A DNA stretch of 55,000 nucleotides from Chrysomallon squamiferum (Eukaryota > Mollusca > Gastropoda > Neomphalida > Peltospiridae), in assembly GCA_012295275.1 (NCBI GenBank), contig CM022671.1:29198750-29253749 (forward strand), given 5' to 3'. Positions 1-9,990 of the stretch are shown one piece after another. The translations under genes and the position numbers were made by a program. Numbering within the stretch: position 1 is the first letter of the stretch; every line of letters starts with the position of its first letter. Under the pieces are notes generated by a model. That model was not told the DNA's origin and ran no database searches. It saw only the letters and a program-made list of their open reading frames with translations.

Positions 1-260
1 TCATTTGTTCATTCTTTTATTTTATTTGTATTATTTTATTATTTGCAAGTATTTATTTCTTCAATAATTCATTCATTCATCGATTCTCTCATTCAATTTT
101 TTTTTTTTTTTTATCACCAATTATTTTTACTTTATAAATTTAAATTATATATTAAATAACAAACACAAATTATTATCCTAATGATATTTAATATGCATAA
201 CAAAAACAAAACAATAATAATAACAACAATATCACAAAGGATAGTCGAGGAGAGAAGTTA
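1..260. other. AT-rich sequence upstream of the IL-17-like gene
   Basis: AT-rich DNA with short ATTTATT-like and AAC-type stretches. I see no coding frame or RNA gene in it. Confidence 0.5.
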
Positions 261-273
261 TGACCACAGGTCA
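261..273. promoter_or_regulatory. TGACC-ACA-GGTCA everted motif, possible nuclear-receptor site
   Basis: A perfect 5-bp inverted repeat of TGACC/GGTCA with a 3-bp spacer lies about 85 bp upstream of the TATA-like element of the IL-17-like gene. GGTCA is the core of nuclear-receptor half-sites. The everted arrangement differs from the classic inverted response element, so binding is inference only. Confidence 0.3.
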
Positions 274-347
274 AACGTATAAAACTTCCTAGTTCGGGGG
301 TCTCAAAGCACCGTTCAGCTTACTAAAAATAGCCACTTGGGTTTGTG

Positions 348-358
348 TATATATAAAT
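348..358 (+). promoter_or_regulatory. TATA box of the IL-17-like gene
   Basis: TATATAAATA lies about 45 bp upstream of the predicted start codon at 400. A transcription start near 375-385 would leave a 5' leader of about 20 nt. The placement supports the short first coding exon proposed at 400-414. Confidence 0.5.
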
Positions 359-399
359 AAGAAGAAACGGCAAAATGTAACAGTGAGATTAAAACAAGA

Positions 400-649
400 A
401 TGCTTTTGGCTTCGGTATGTATGTTAGTTTGAATATTTGTCTGTCTGTTTGTTTGTGTGTTTGTTTTTGTTTGTTTGGTTCTTTGATTGTTTACTCTTTG
501 TTTATATTAAAAGACAAAAGTAGAATCAAATCGAAAGCTAAATTAAAATCATTGTTATAATCATTATCATTATTATTATTATTATTATTGTTGTTGTTGT
601 TGTTGTTGATGATGATGTTGATGCTTTTTAGTCGTCGTTGTTGTTATTA

Positions 650-683
<34 letters not shown>

Positions 684-1306
684 GATACTGTTGTTATTCT
701 ATTCGCGTATTGTTTTAATTTTTGAATTTTTGTCACTGTGTCTCCTTCACTTACAAATGATAAAAACAAATTTGTTAGGTTGAAATATGTTTTAAAATTT
801 AATAAATAAATAAATAATACAGTTTGAGGGGTTAGCGCTAAAAGGTCGTAACTGCATTGTTGCCAAACTGAGTTTCAGTTCTCTGGCATTTGCATATGTA
901 CTGATATAGGTTTTTAAAATTTCACATATTTACAGCTTGTTGAAAAACTCATATATTCACAATTTTTCATGACAATAGTTTTAGTCATTAGCTCACCCGA
1001 CCCCCATAATCACTTACGACACTTCGGCATATAAAAATCACAGAAAGTCGTAAGTGTAAATAAGTCCTTTTGGCATAAAGTGAATTGAGACATGTATACA
1101 GGAACAGAACGTCGTAAGTGCACTTACGTCTTTTTGGTTTTGATATATTTACCAAACAATCATGGCGTAAGTGTCATTACGACATACTGGCAAAACAATG
1201 TAATGTGTGAACGTACTAATTTCAGTGGAACAAAAATGTCGTAAGTGGAGTTACGACTTTTTGGCATTAAGACTCGCATGAACTATGATTTAGACGTTTT
1301 ATACAC

Positions 1307-1380
<74 letters not shown>

Positions 1381-2051
1381 AGAAATATCAGATTTACTTT
1401 TTTAATGTTTTTATATTTTTACTACCACCAAGACAACATATCGTAGAAAGATATTTAATAAAACTCTTTTCATAAAAATTTTTATTTCAGGTTATTTTAT
1501 TTACGACAACAACGACATGGATGATGTCGTTATCCACTTCAACGCCCTGTCATTGCGAAGACCCTCCCGAAATTTTATCACGAAAATCTGAAAACATGGA
1601 GGAAATGGTCTTCCACTGGCTGAAGGAAAGAAACCTGACAAACCTGCCTCATTCGCCGGAGAGCGACTACAACTTCCTGCTTGAAGAAATCGCCACTACG
1701 ACACTACTCGGTTCAAAAGACTGCCCGCGAAATCGCAGACGACAAGCGGAAATGGACGATTATCAACGAGCGCTGTGTCCGTGGTATTACGCGCTCGATA
1801 TTGACGACGACAGAGTGCCGAGGGTGATGGTGCATGCGCAGTGCAGCTGCAAGCGTTGCCAGTTTTCCGCGGGACGTCATTCAGGGCACTGCACCGCTGT
1901 GAAACACGGCAGACGCGTTCTGAGGCGAGTCGGCTGCGACGTAGACGGATTTTACGTGTACCGAGAACTCGAAGAGCTGATTCCTGTCGGGTGTGCATGT
2001 GTTAGAGCCACGATACGACCTCTGAGAAACCAAGCACACACTCCTCCATAA
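400..2051 (+). CDS. IL-17-like secreted cytokine, two exons
   Basis: Proposed coding exons are 400-414 (ATG plus four codons, donor GTATGT, phase 0) and 1491-2051 (acceptor TTTATTTCAG), giving about 191 aa. The join reads MLLASVILFTTTTTW, a plausible though short secretion signal, so both exons are needed for export. The C-terminal half carries the IL-17 fold signature: CPWYY, then D and R-x-P, then A-x-C-x-C-x2-C, then VLRR-x2-C, and finally IPVGCAC-x-R. The eight cysteines in that half fit the family's disulphide pattern. The N-terminal part is not conserved, as usual for IL-17s. Known family members are dimeric ligands of IL-17 receptors in inflammation, and molluscs, notably octopuses, have expanded sets. 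The exon 2 call is strong. Exon 1 is inferred from promoter position, splice consensus and phase. A longer protein using another upstream exon cannot be excluded. Confidence 0.88.
571..682. repeat. ATT/TTG/GAT trinucleotide repeats
   Basis: Runs of ATT, TTG and GAT triplets lie in intron 1 of the IL-17-like gene. They are simple sequence with no coding content. Confidence 0.8.
1011..1266. repeat. Irregular direct repeats of a CGTAAGTG/CACTTACG palindromic core
   Basis: The octamer CGTAAGTG starts at 1049, 1113, 1166 and 1240. Three of these (1113, 1166, 1240) are followed at once by a complementary TTACG(A/T)C half and then a (C/T)TTTTTGGCAT-like or ACTGGCA-like tail. The copy at 1113 forms the perfect palindrome CGTAAGTGCACTTACG. 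A lone CACTTACGAC lies at 1011. Copies are spaced 64, 53 and 74 bp inside intron 1 of the IL-17-like gene. Origin unknown. Confidence 0.6.
1305..1380. repeat. TTTA tetramer then ATT triplet microsatellite
   Basis: (TTTA)n followed by (ATT)n ends about 110 bp before the acceptor of IL-17-like exon 2. The hydrophobic frame read through it is a low-complexity artefact. Confidence 0.85.
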
Positions 2052-2597
2052 ACACTTTATCCGTTTATCTGCATGCTTTAAACAAAACAAAAAAATCAGT
2101 GAATACTTTTGTGTTACCTGTTTTTGCATTATGATTTTTGGTGCAATTTCTGTGTTGATCTGAAATAGGTGCTTTTTTTTCTTTCTTGTTCCTTGTTATT
2201 CCTTTAAATACATAATCGTTATACATTTTAAAGCTAATATTTGACAAACGCAAAATTGTCATTAAAAACCCCCAACTAATACGTCTTTAAAAAATGCCGG
2301 ACAAATTCAATAACATTTTTGTTATTGTTAATACATTCAGTAAATTATATATATATTTATGTATATATAAAACTTATTTATTTAAAAGGTAATAACAGTT
2401 TTATTTATTATTATGTAGCCAACGTAATTCAGGTAAATGTTTACATTATGCAATGATAAAATAAATAAAATTTTAAAATTAATCAGCTGTTGTTTTATTA
2501 ATTTTTCATGATCTTGTTTTTTCTACTGTTTTTTGTCTGTTTGATTTTGGGGGTTTTGGGGGGTTTTTTTTTTTTTGGTTTTGTTGTGGTTTTTTAA

Positions 2598-2649
<52 letters not shown>

Positions 2650-3260
2650 GTTATGTATTGACATATTTATTGATTTATTTGTTTGTTTAACAAAGACACC
2701 GTCAACAATTATAAAAGGTTTTTTAATGTATGTTTTAAACACACCAATCTTTATTATACACTAGAGTATCTATATGCCCTGAGATACACACACATGCACA
2801 AATATATATATATCCACACAGAGATACACATATAACGCAAAGATACATTCCTACATATAGGCAATGCATTTAAGCTGAACTTAAGTTCGTCTTTGAATCG
2901 ATCGAAAAAAAAAAAAAAAAAAAAAAATTAGGTAAAATAACGTACAGACACACACACACAAAAAAAGCTAAACAAACAATCGAACAAAACATTAGCTTTT
3001 ACCGAAATCTATCCTATATTTGTTTTTATCTCCTGTTATTTATTAACGAATTCACGTAAAAAGCAAAGCCAAATGACGAAAGTGTCAGTCACTTTCTTTA
3101 ACAAGGATTCCGAGTGATGTGAAGTTCTCTGTACACATTTGATAACCACTTAAAACTGTAAAGTAAAAAGAAAAAAAAAAAAAAAAAGAGATTTTTTTTA
3201 TATTATTATTATTAACAAAAAGAAATCGAAGAGACTGAAACAAGACAGTAAAACATTGCA
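2052..3260. other. 3' flank of the IL-17-like gene and spacer to lectin gene A
   Basis: AT-rich spacer. Overlapping AATAAA signals at 2460-2469 are the likely polyadenylation signal of the IL-17-like gene. It also holds (ATT)n at 2601-2648, a poly-A run near 2905-2926 and a CA-rich stretch. No coding frame is supported. Confidence 0.6.
2460..2469 (+). terminator. Polyadenylation signal, IL-17-like gene
   Basis: Two overlapping AATAAA hexamers about 410 nt after the stop codon, followed by a GT-rich stretch (CTGTTGTTTT). Confidence 0.4.
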
Positions 3261-3388
3261 ATGGAAATTCTCCAGCTTGTGATATTTTTCCTGTTTTGGG
3301 AAAAATTATTAGGTAAGTTAATTTGTACTGTTTTCTTATATATTAGCTCAATTATTAATTTTAAATATTGTTTTTGAAATGTTCAGTA

Positions 3389-3485
<97 letters not shown>

Positions 3486-5364
3486 AATACAGTATAAAAT
3501 ATGACGGATCAGGACAAACTAAGGGTCATGATAGGCGTGCTAAAATGTTGTTAACTTAGCCTTTCTTTCAGCTCCATAAACAACAGTCACAAAATAACAT
3601 AAAAAAATTTAAAATTAAAACTAAAACTAAAACTAAAATAAAACTAAAACTAAAACTAAAACTAAAACTAACACTAACACTAAAATCAAAATCAAAATCA
3701 AAATTAAAATTTAAATTTAAATTAAAACAAATTAAAATCAAAATCAAAATCAAAATTAAAATTAAAATTAAACAAACAAACAAACAAACAAACCAATATA
3801 AATTTCCCCAGTGATTACTTGTTTTTTCCGAAATTCTTTCAGCCGCTTGCCCGAACGCGAGTTTTATCGAAGATCACGCAAAGAGGAAATGCTATCTACG
3901 GCTAATGAACAACGTAACCTGGCAAGAGGCTAAGAATATTTGTGAAAATGAAGGCGCCATGTTGGCTAAGATAGATAACATGAGCGACCATCAGTTTCTA
4001 GTTGACCATGTCTTGTGAGTAAATCAGTAAATAATGTCTGTCTGTCGATCTGTCTATGTCTGTATCTATGTCTGTCTATGTCTGTCTGTCTGTCGATCTG
4101 TCTACGTCTCTCTGTCTGTCTGTCGATCTGTCTATGTCTCTCTGTTTGTCTGTCTATCTGGCTGTCAATGTCTCTATTTCTGTATGCCACATGTCTAGCT
4201 AAAAATTCGTACGGCTCTATAGCTATGTCAGTTGATCTATTTTTGACTGCTTATCTATGTTGCCATCTATTTATCTCTGTTTATTTCTGTTTATATGCCT
4301 AACTGACCATCATTTTCTTTTTCTATCTCCCTACCAACTTATCTCCTATCTATCTACCTATCTACCTATCTTCTGTCTGTCTATTTATCTATATATGTGT
4401 ATGTCTGTATGTTGATCTATCTATCTATCTGTTTGGCTGTCAGTTTGTCTGTTTATGTATGTGTTTGTCTGTCTGTTAGTCTATCTCTCTCTCTATCTAT
4501 CTATCTATCTATCTGTCTGTCTATCTACCTATGTACCTACCTACCTATCTCCCTACCTGTCTCTCTGTATCTTGATTTAGAACACCCGATTCTTACTGGA
4601 TTGGCCTGAACGATCTCGCGCAAGAAGGGACGTTCGTGTGGACGGACAGTTCACCTTTCACGTTACCTGACTTGTGGAAATCGGATCAACCGAATGACGG
4701 GACGTACAAGAACTGCGTCAGATATGACGCTAATCGTGAACTTCGAGACTCAGTGTGCAACAGGGGTCGTTACTTTTTGTGTCTGTTTCTTTTACCTGCC
4801 GAACCGAACCAAAATCAAGGTAAAATTCGAAAAAAATGTTACGGTTAAATTAAGTTCATTTGAAATGTGTACTGGTCAAATATTTCTTTGTTTTTGTTAC
4901 TAATGATGTTGTTGTTGTTGTTTTATCTTGTGTTGTTGTTAGCAGTAATGGTGGCGTTGTTGGCGTTGTTGATGTATTTATTAGATGTTGTAGTAGTTTT
5001 ACTATCATTTATGTTGTCTATATGATCAGCAGCAGTCCATCACCAACATCGTCATCATTATGATTATATGTTGTCCTTTTTACTACACCATTATCATCAT
5101 AATCGTGATCATCATCATCATCTTCAGTATTACTGGTGTTCTTAGTGTTAGGCTATTATTATTATTATCATCATCATTATTATTAACATCATCATCATCA
5201 TTACCATCATCATCTTTATTATTAATATCAACATCACCATCGTCTTTATTATTACTGGTGTTCTTATTGTTAGGCTATTATTATTACTATGATCATCATC
5301 ATCATTACGATCATCATCATTATTATTAACATCATTATTATCATCATCATCATAATCATTATCA

Positions 5365-5407
<43 letters not shown>

Positions 5408-5624
5408 AAGTGAACTATTACTGACCTGAGAAATGATGGATCGAACGATCAGTTCTCTTCCGGGTCCCTATTTTATGTATCACATTCTACATAGTGTTCC
5501 ACAACCTTACACTGACAGTCCTATTAGTATAATCTCTTCTTGTTTTTAAATCCTATAGCAGACATTTTCTGATTAACCGTAAATCCTCATCTCGTTGTTT
5601 TGAACAGCAAAACGTTCTTGCTGA
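3261..5624 (+). CDS. Lectin gene A: secreted single C-type lectin domain protein
   Basis: Proposed exons: 3261-3312 (signal peptide, MEILQLVIFFLFWEKLLG, phase 1), 3843-4014 and 4581-4819 (the two halves of one long-form CTLD), and a tentative last exon 5608-5624 that adds AKRSC and a TGA. All six canonical CTLD cysteines are present: ACP, KCY, ICE, NCV, VC and FLC. The WIGLND core and a W-x3-QPND segment are present too. QPN sits where sugar-binding CTLDs have EPN or QPD, but the later WND is replaced by L-R-D, so calcium-dependent sugar binding is doubtful. No PAN exon was found before the next signal exon at 5962. The first three exons are solid. The short terminal exon is weak. Alternatively these exons splice into the modules of gene B, since all junctions are phase 1. 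Confidence 0.8.
3393..3482. repeat. (GA)n microsatellite in intron 1 of gene A
   Basis: About 45 uninterrupted GA units, 80 bp downstream of the signal-exon donor. A similar tract sits at the matching place in gene B. Confidence 0.95.
3612..3775. repeat. Drifting AAAACT/AAAATC/AAAATT hexamer array
   Basis: A 6-bp-period array in intron 1 of gene A passes through AAAACT, ACACTA, AAAATC and AAAATT phases, then AAAC tetramers to about 3792. It does not match a known telomere motif. Confidence 0.8.
4020..4575. repeat. GATA/GACA-type tetranucleotide array (TCTG/TCTA on + strand)
   Basis: About 550 bp of interspersed TCTG, TCTA and TCTC tetramers fill nearly the whole intron between the two CTLD half-exons of gene A. 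The Ser/Leu/Cys-rich frames in it are low-complexity artefacts. Confidence 0.9.
4900..5406. repeat. Imperfect TTG, ATC and ATT triplet tract
   Basis: Five hundred bases of mixed trinucleotide repeats follow the last CTLD exon of gene A. They contain a duplicated block around TACTGGTGTTCTTA at 5131 and 5256. No real gene. Confidence 0.85.
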
Positions 5625-5785
5625 GACAAATTATTTCAGACTGACGGTTCAGTGTACGTTTTGTTATAAAGAAAAACTTAACACAGTGATTATTTCTGTT
5701 TCGTGATATTTGTTAACTTCTTCAACGATGAACAATACACTGTTGAGAATTCCTTTTTATTTTAAAACTACTTTTAGTGATGCCA

Positions 5786-5791
5786 AATAAA
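5786..5791 (+). terminator. Candidate polyadenylation signal of gene A
   Basis: AATAAA about 160 nt after the tentative stop at 5622-5624, followed by TG-rich sequence. It would end gene A 170 bp before the start codon of gene B. Confidence 0.35.
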
Positions 5792-5961
5792 TTCAAGTGT
5801 TGTGTATATATTTTATTTCAGTGTCATAAATTATCTTTTGAAATATAAATATTAATTTAACTCTTCATAAGATGGAAATCACGTACGTACATATATAACA
5901 AAATTTTATTTTTTTGTAGTCCAGAGATAAAATTCAAAAACTCTGAACATTAAATGTAGTT

Positions 5962-6107
5962 ATGGATTTTCTACAGCTGATGGTAATTTTCATCGTTTTG
6001 AATCAGATTTTAGGTAAGTTATTTTTTGTTACGTTTGATATGTATATGTATTATTTCTAAAATAGAATGGAGAGAGTTGACAGACAGTGCGAGAGATACA
6101 GAGAGAC

Positions 6108-6198
<91 letters not shown>

Positions 6199-9100
6199 CA
6201 ACACAAAAGGTATTCAAAGAAGACTTTTAAAGAAGTAAGAAAGAGAGACAGAGATATTTATAATTCTAAAAGGCGTGGTAGAGACAGTCATTAAAAATAA
6301 ACCAAAACTGAAAGAAATACTTGTCTCTATATTAAACTTATTAACAGTATCTATTGAACTTTTCTTTATTTAGGCTCTTGCCCAAACTCCAGTTTTATTG
6401 AAGATCTGTCTACAAAAAAATGTTATTTTGTATCTAGAACGAGAACGACGTGGTACCAAGCTAAACTGACTTGTGAAAAGGAAGGCGCCATATTGGCCAA
6501 GCTGGATAACTCCAATGACCATCGCTTTGTGGTCAAAAATGTATTGTAAGTAAAAGTTTCATGTTAGCATATATGTTGGGTTTTTTTGTGGTTTGTTTGT
6601 TTCTTCTTCTTCTTCTTGTTATTATTGGCGAAAGGTACCAACAGCAATTCCTTTTTTCCTTTTACCGTATTTTCTCATTATGTTTCCCCTGATGACCTAA
6701 CTCTGGTGGGCGAATCAGATTTTTGAACGTTGTCTGTGGATGCTGCTGTTGAACGTTTTTGAATTAGAATTTTTAAAACCATTTCTGAAAATCTTCTAAT
6801 TTTTTGGAAATATACTGTGGAAATTACAGTGAGATCGACACAGATGATCAGTTAAATCAGGATTGCTGGATCAGATCTGAAGAATTATTTCTCGTTCCAG
6901 CCAGTGACTCACGATTTTGAAATTCAGTTTTTGTTTTCCTGTCTCTGAGAAGGTTTATATTAAACACTGCTTGTTCATAATTCATAACCAGACGTTCCGT
7001 GAGACGATCTTTCGTATTTTCTCTCTTAAAAACGTTAAGACAACAACAACAACCACAATACCATCAACAACAACACCACCACCAACAACAACAACAACAA
7101 CAATGTCATCAACAAAAACACCAACAACAATATATCAACCTTTTTTTTTTTTTTTTTTTTTTTTACTTTAAAGACAGAAATATCTTAATTCAGTGAAAGC
7201 CCGTTTCATTCTAAATATTTCATTATTTTTTCTAGAAAATCCGTTTCTGTGTGGATCGGTTTAAATGATGTCGCTACTGAAGGGAAGTACGTATGGACGG
7301 ACAAAACTCCTCTCACATTCTCGGGAGTGTGGCAGAGCAGTCAGCCGAATGGCAAAAGAAAGCAGAACTGCATCAGATATGATCTCCAGTCAAAATTCGC
7401 GGACAGGGAATGTTGGATCAAACACTATTTTCTGTGCTTGCTACGCCCAGGCTGGTCTATTCGGAATCCAGGTGAGGTTCTAAAAGTTTCAAGTCAAAAC
7501 GAATTGATGACATGTGTAATAGTTTTGCTGACATATTTCTGTTATTGTTGTTGTGGTGTTGGTGGATATGGTGTTGGGGGTAAAGGTAGTGGTAATGGTA
7601 ATGTAAAAAGTGTTAGTAGTGTTAGTAGTAATTATAGTAATTGTAGTAGTAATAGTAGTAGAAGCAGCTGTTGTTATAATATGATTTGTAGTAGTTGTTG
7701 CAAAAGAAGTGGTAGTAGCAGTGGTAGTAGTAGTAGTAGTTATATTTTCAGAGAGAGAGAGAGAGAGAAAGAGAAAGAGAGGGAGAGAGAGGAAGGGAGG
7801 GAGGGAGAAAGACGAGAATGAAACACAGATATCTACATGAAATGTATTTATCTGATAAATCATGCAACAAACCATTTTCATCAGTAGACATATTAACATT
7901 AAAACTGAAGCCAAACTCAAACAACAAAGTATATTACCAGTAGCAGACTCACACACGTAACGTCTTTGATCATTTCTGAATTATATTTTGAACTGTTTAT
8001 GAAATCATTACAGGACTTTGCCCCAACCAAATGTTTTTAGAAGATGAATACAGGAAGAAATGCTATCTGAAGCACAGAACGACAGCCACGTGGCACGAAG
8101 CTAAAACAGTCTGTGAAAACGACGGCATGATGTTGGCAAAGTTTGATGACGACGACGATCGTGGAAATGTAGTTCGAAAATATTTGTGAGTTAACACGTA
8201 ACTTTTACTTAAGTCGTTTTTACAAAGAATATTATAAATACCATTTGTAAACTAGTATTTTTAAAGACAGGATTTTCTTCTTATTTATTTATTTATTTGT
8301 TTGTTTTGTTTGTTTGTTTGTTTGTTTGTTTGTTTGTTTATATATATATATATATATATATATTAATTTTCTCATAATAAAGCATAGCTATTATTTGAAT
8401 AGCTCTACAGATGGTGCTCATTATTATAATTGTTATTGTTTGTTTATTTATTTATTTATTTATTTATTTTTTTATTTTTTTATTTATTTATTTTTCTCAC
8501 ATCCATATTATTTTATTAATGTTGTTTTTTTCATTGTCCGAAATTTTATTTACCTGTTGTTTTCTTATTTTTCGCATCTTTGTTTTGTCTCGTTCCAGAA
8601 CTGACCACAGTTTTTGGGTTGGTTTGAACGATATCGCTAAAGAAGGCGAATACGTATGGGCGGACAACTCTAGTCTGTCTACGACTCTTCTGTGGCATAA
8701 GAATCAACCAGTGAGAACTCCTGTGTATAACTGTGTTTATATCAAACTAAAATTAATTGTCACACAATGTTTGACTAAACTCAACTTTTTGTGTCTGTTA
8801 CGTCCAGGCGTAACGAGTGAAAATCAAGGTAAAGACTTCGTACAAAAAAAGACGTACACAAATTATTTGTCGTAAGAAATAATAAATAATAATAATAATA
8901 AAATTATAATAATAATAATGATAATAATAATAATCATCTTCATCATCATCTTCATCATCATCGTTGATAATAACATCATCTTCATTATTATAATCATCGC
9001 CATTTTCATATTTTACTATCATTATCATTATCATCATTATCACCATCACCATAATCATCACCATTATCATTAGCAGTAGCGGCAGTTGTTGCAATAATAA

Positions 9101-9953
9101 TAGCAGTAGCTGTAGTAATAGTATTAGCAGTAGTAGTCGATGGTGTTGGTGTTGCTGTTGTATTGGATATTTCTAGAAGCAGTCTACATTTTATTTCATA
9201 TTTTAATTCCTCTTTCGCGTTCGTCAGTGTCCACAAACAACTGTCAATGAAAAATATGAAACACATGAATGGACAGACCATGTTACACACTCTATGGCGA
9301 TTTCTGTCGGCTGACAAGGGTTATTAATAATATAGATCACTGTGTGTAATATAATGGAAATCTTACAAACAATACATATATTAGTTATTACATTAATGTA
9401 GTATCTTATAAACAATACATATATTACTTATTATATTATACGTTTATTACGTAATATATTACTTATTACGTCATACGTTTATTACGTAATATATTACTTA
9501 TTACATCATAGGTTTATTACATAACAGATTACAGTTATTACGTCATAATCTCCTAGAGTGTTTTTATAAGTATTTTTGCTTTACATCACTGATATAATTA
9601 CTGAAGTATACAGTACCTGTTATAGACGTATCTAGTAATAATAATATTATGTTAAAAATAACCAATTGCTTATTATTATTATTTTTTAAATCTTTCCAGC
9701 CTCGTCTTTTCCTAAAGACCAAGTTCTGTTTCGGCGGGTAAGTTCTGCAAAAAATGTGAATCCCTTGAAACGTGTGAGTGCAGTTAGCAAACTGAACTGC
9801 ATGGCGTTTTGTGCTCGCATAGCGGAGTGTACCTTTGTTGTTGCTAATATGCAAACCAGTGACCACAACTGTTTTCTTTTGAAAACAGAGAACACAAGCA
9901 GAAAACTCCAGAGTTCTCCAATGTTTCTAATTTATAAAAAGATACACCAGTAA
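5962..9953 (+). CDS. Lectin gene B: secreted protein with two C-type lectin domains and a PAN/apple-like domain
   Basis: Six exons with matching phases: 5962-6013 (signal, MDFLQLMVIFIVLNQILG), 6374-6545 + 7236-7471 (CTLD 1), 8014-8185 + 8599-8828 (CTLD 2) and 9700-9953 (PAN-like, stop TAA). The total is 1116 nt or 371 aa. Each CTLD has all six long-form cysteines and a W(I/V)GLND core. CTLD 1 has QPNG and A-D-R-E-C. CTLD 2 has QPVR and no WND-like motif, so its classic sugar site is probably lost. The C-terminal exon has the four-cysteine core C-x3-C-x5-C-x14-C followed by FLL, as in PAN/apple domains. Likely a secreted recognition or adhesion protein of the innate immune or mucosal type; the function is inference. 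Neighbouring gene A is a tandem paralogue with an identical exon layout up to the first CTLD. Confidence 0.88.
6112..6196. repeat. (GA)n microsatellite in intron 1 of gene B
   Basis: About 42 GA units, 98 bp after the signal-exon donor, matching the position of the tract in gene A. The Ser/Leu and Arg/Glu frames here are artefacts. Confidence 0.95.
6546..7235. other. Intron 2 of gene B
   Basis: Mixed sequence, then CAA/ACC triplets (7039-7140) and a T run (7141-7164) before the acceptor TTTTTTCTAG. No coding support. Confidence 0.6.
7600..7812. repeat. GTA/GTT triplets followed by GA/GGGA tract
   Basis: An imperfect AGT triplet repeat, then a GAGA/GGGA purine tract, in intron 3 of gene B. 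Confidence 0.8.
8281..8505. repeat. TTTA, TTTG and TA microsatellites
   Basis: (TTTA)n, (TTTG)n and (TA)n at 8281-8363, and (TTTA)n again at 8441-8495, in intron 4 of gene B. Simple repeats only. Confidence 0.85.
8878..9150. repeat. ATA/ATC/AGT imperfect triplet tract
   Basis: Mixed trinucleotide repeat at the start of intron 5 of gene B. Asp/Met/Ile-rich frames on the minus strand are artefacts. Confidence 0.85.
9421..9550. repeat. 35-bp tandem repeat carrying TTACGTAA and TTACGTCAT
   Basis: About three and a half copies of a 35-bp unit (CTTATTACGTCATACGTTTA then TTACGTAATATATTA). TTACGTAA lies at 9447 and 9482, exactly 35 bp apart. TTACGTCAT lies at 9466 and 9538. The array is in the last intron of gene B, 150 bp before the PAN exon. 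Both motifs resemble bZIP (PAR/E4BP4 and ATF/CREB) binding sites. Confidence 0.75.
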
Positions 9954-9990
9954 TATTAAGTATTATTACAACACCAGTGTACAGTGGCTA
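9577..9990 (+). repeat. Segmental duplication, copy 1 (PAN exon of gene B and flanks)
   Basis: Intron end, PAN exon and the start of the downstream region match 12786-13205 closely. By hand count the 254-nt exon parts differ at 11 positions, about 96% identity. Confidence 0.92.

Noticed and set aside
1245-1475. 76-codon frame starting just upstream of the IL-17 exon
   Set aside because: It is poly-Leu/Ile translated from a TTTA/ATT microsatellite inside the intron.
5440-5500. GATCGAACGATC palindrome as a tRNA-type B box of a SINE
   Set aside because: No matching A box at the right distance and no 3' tail structure.
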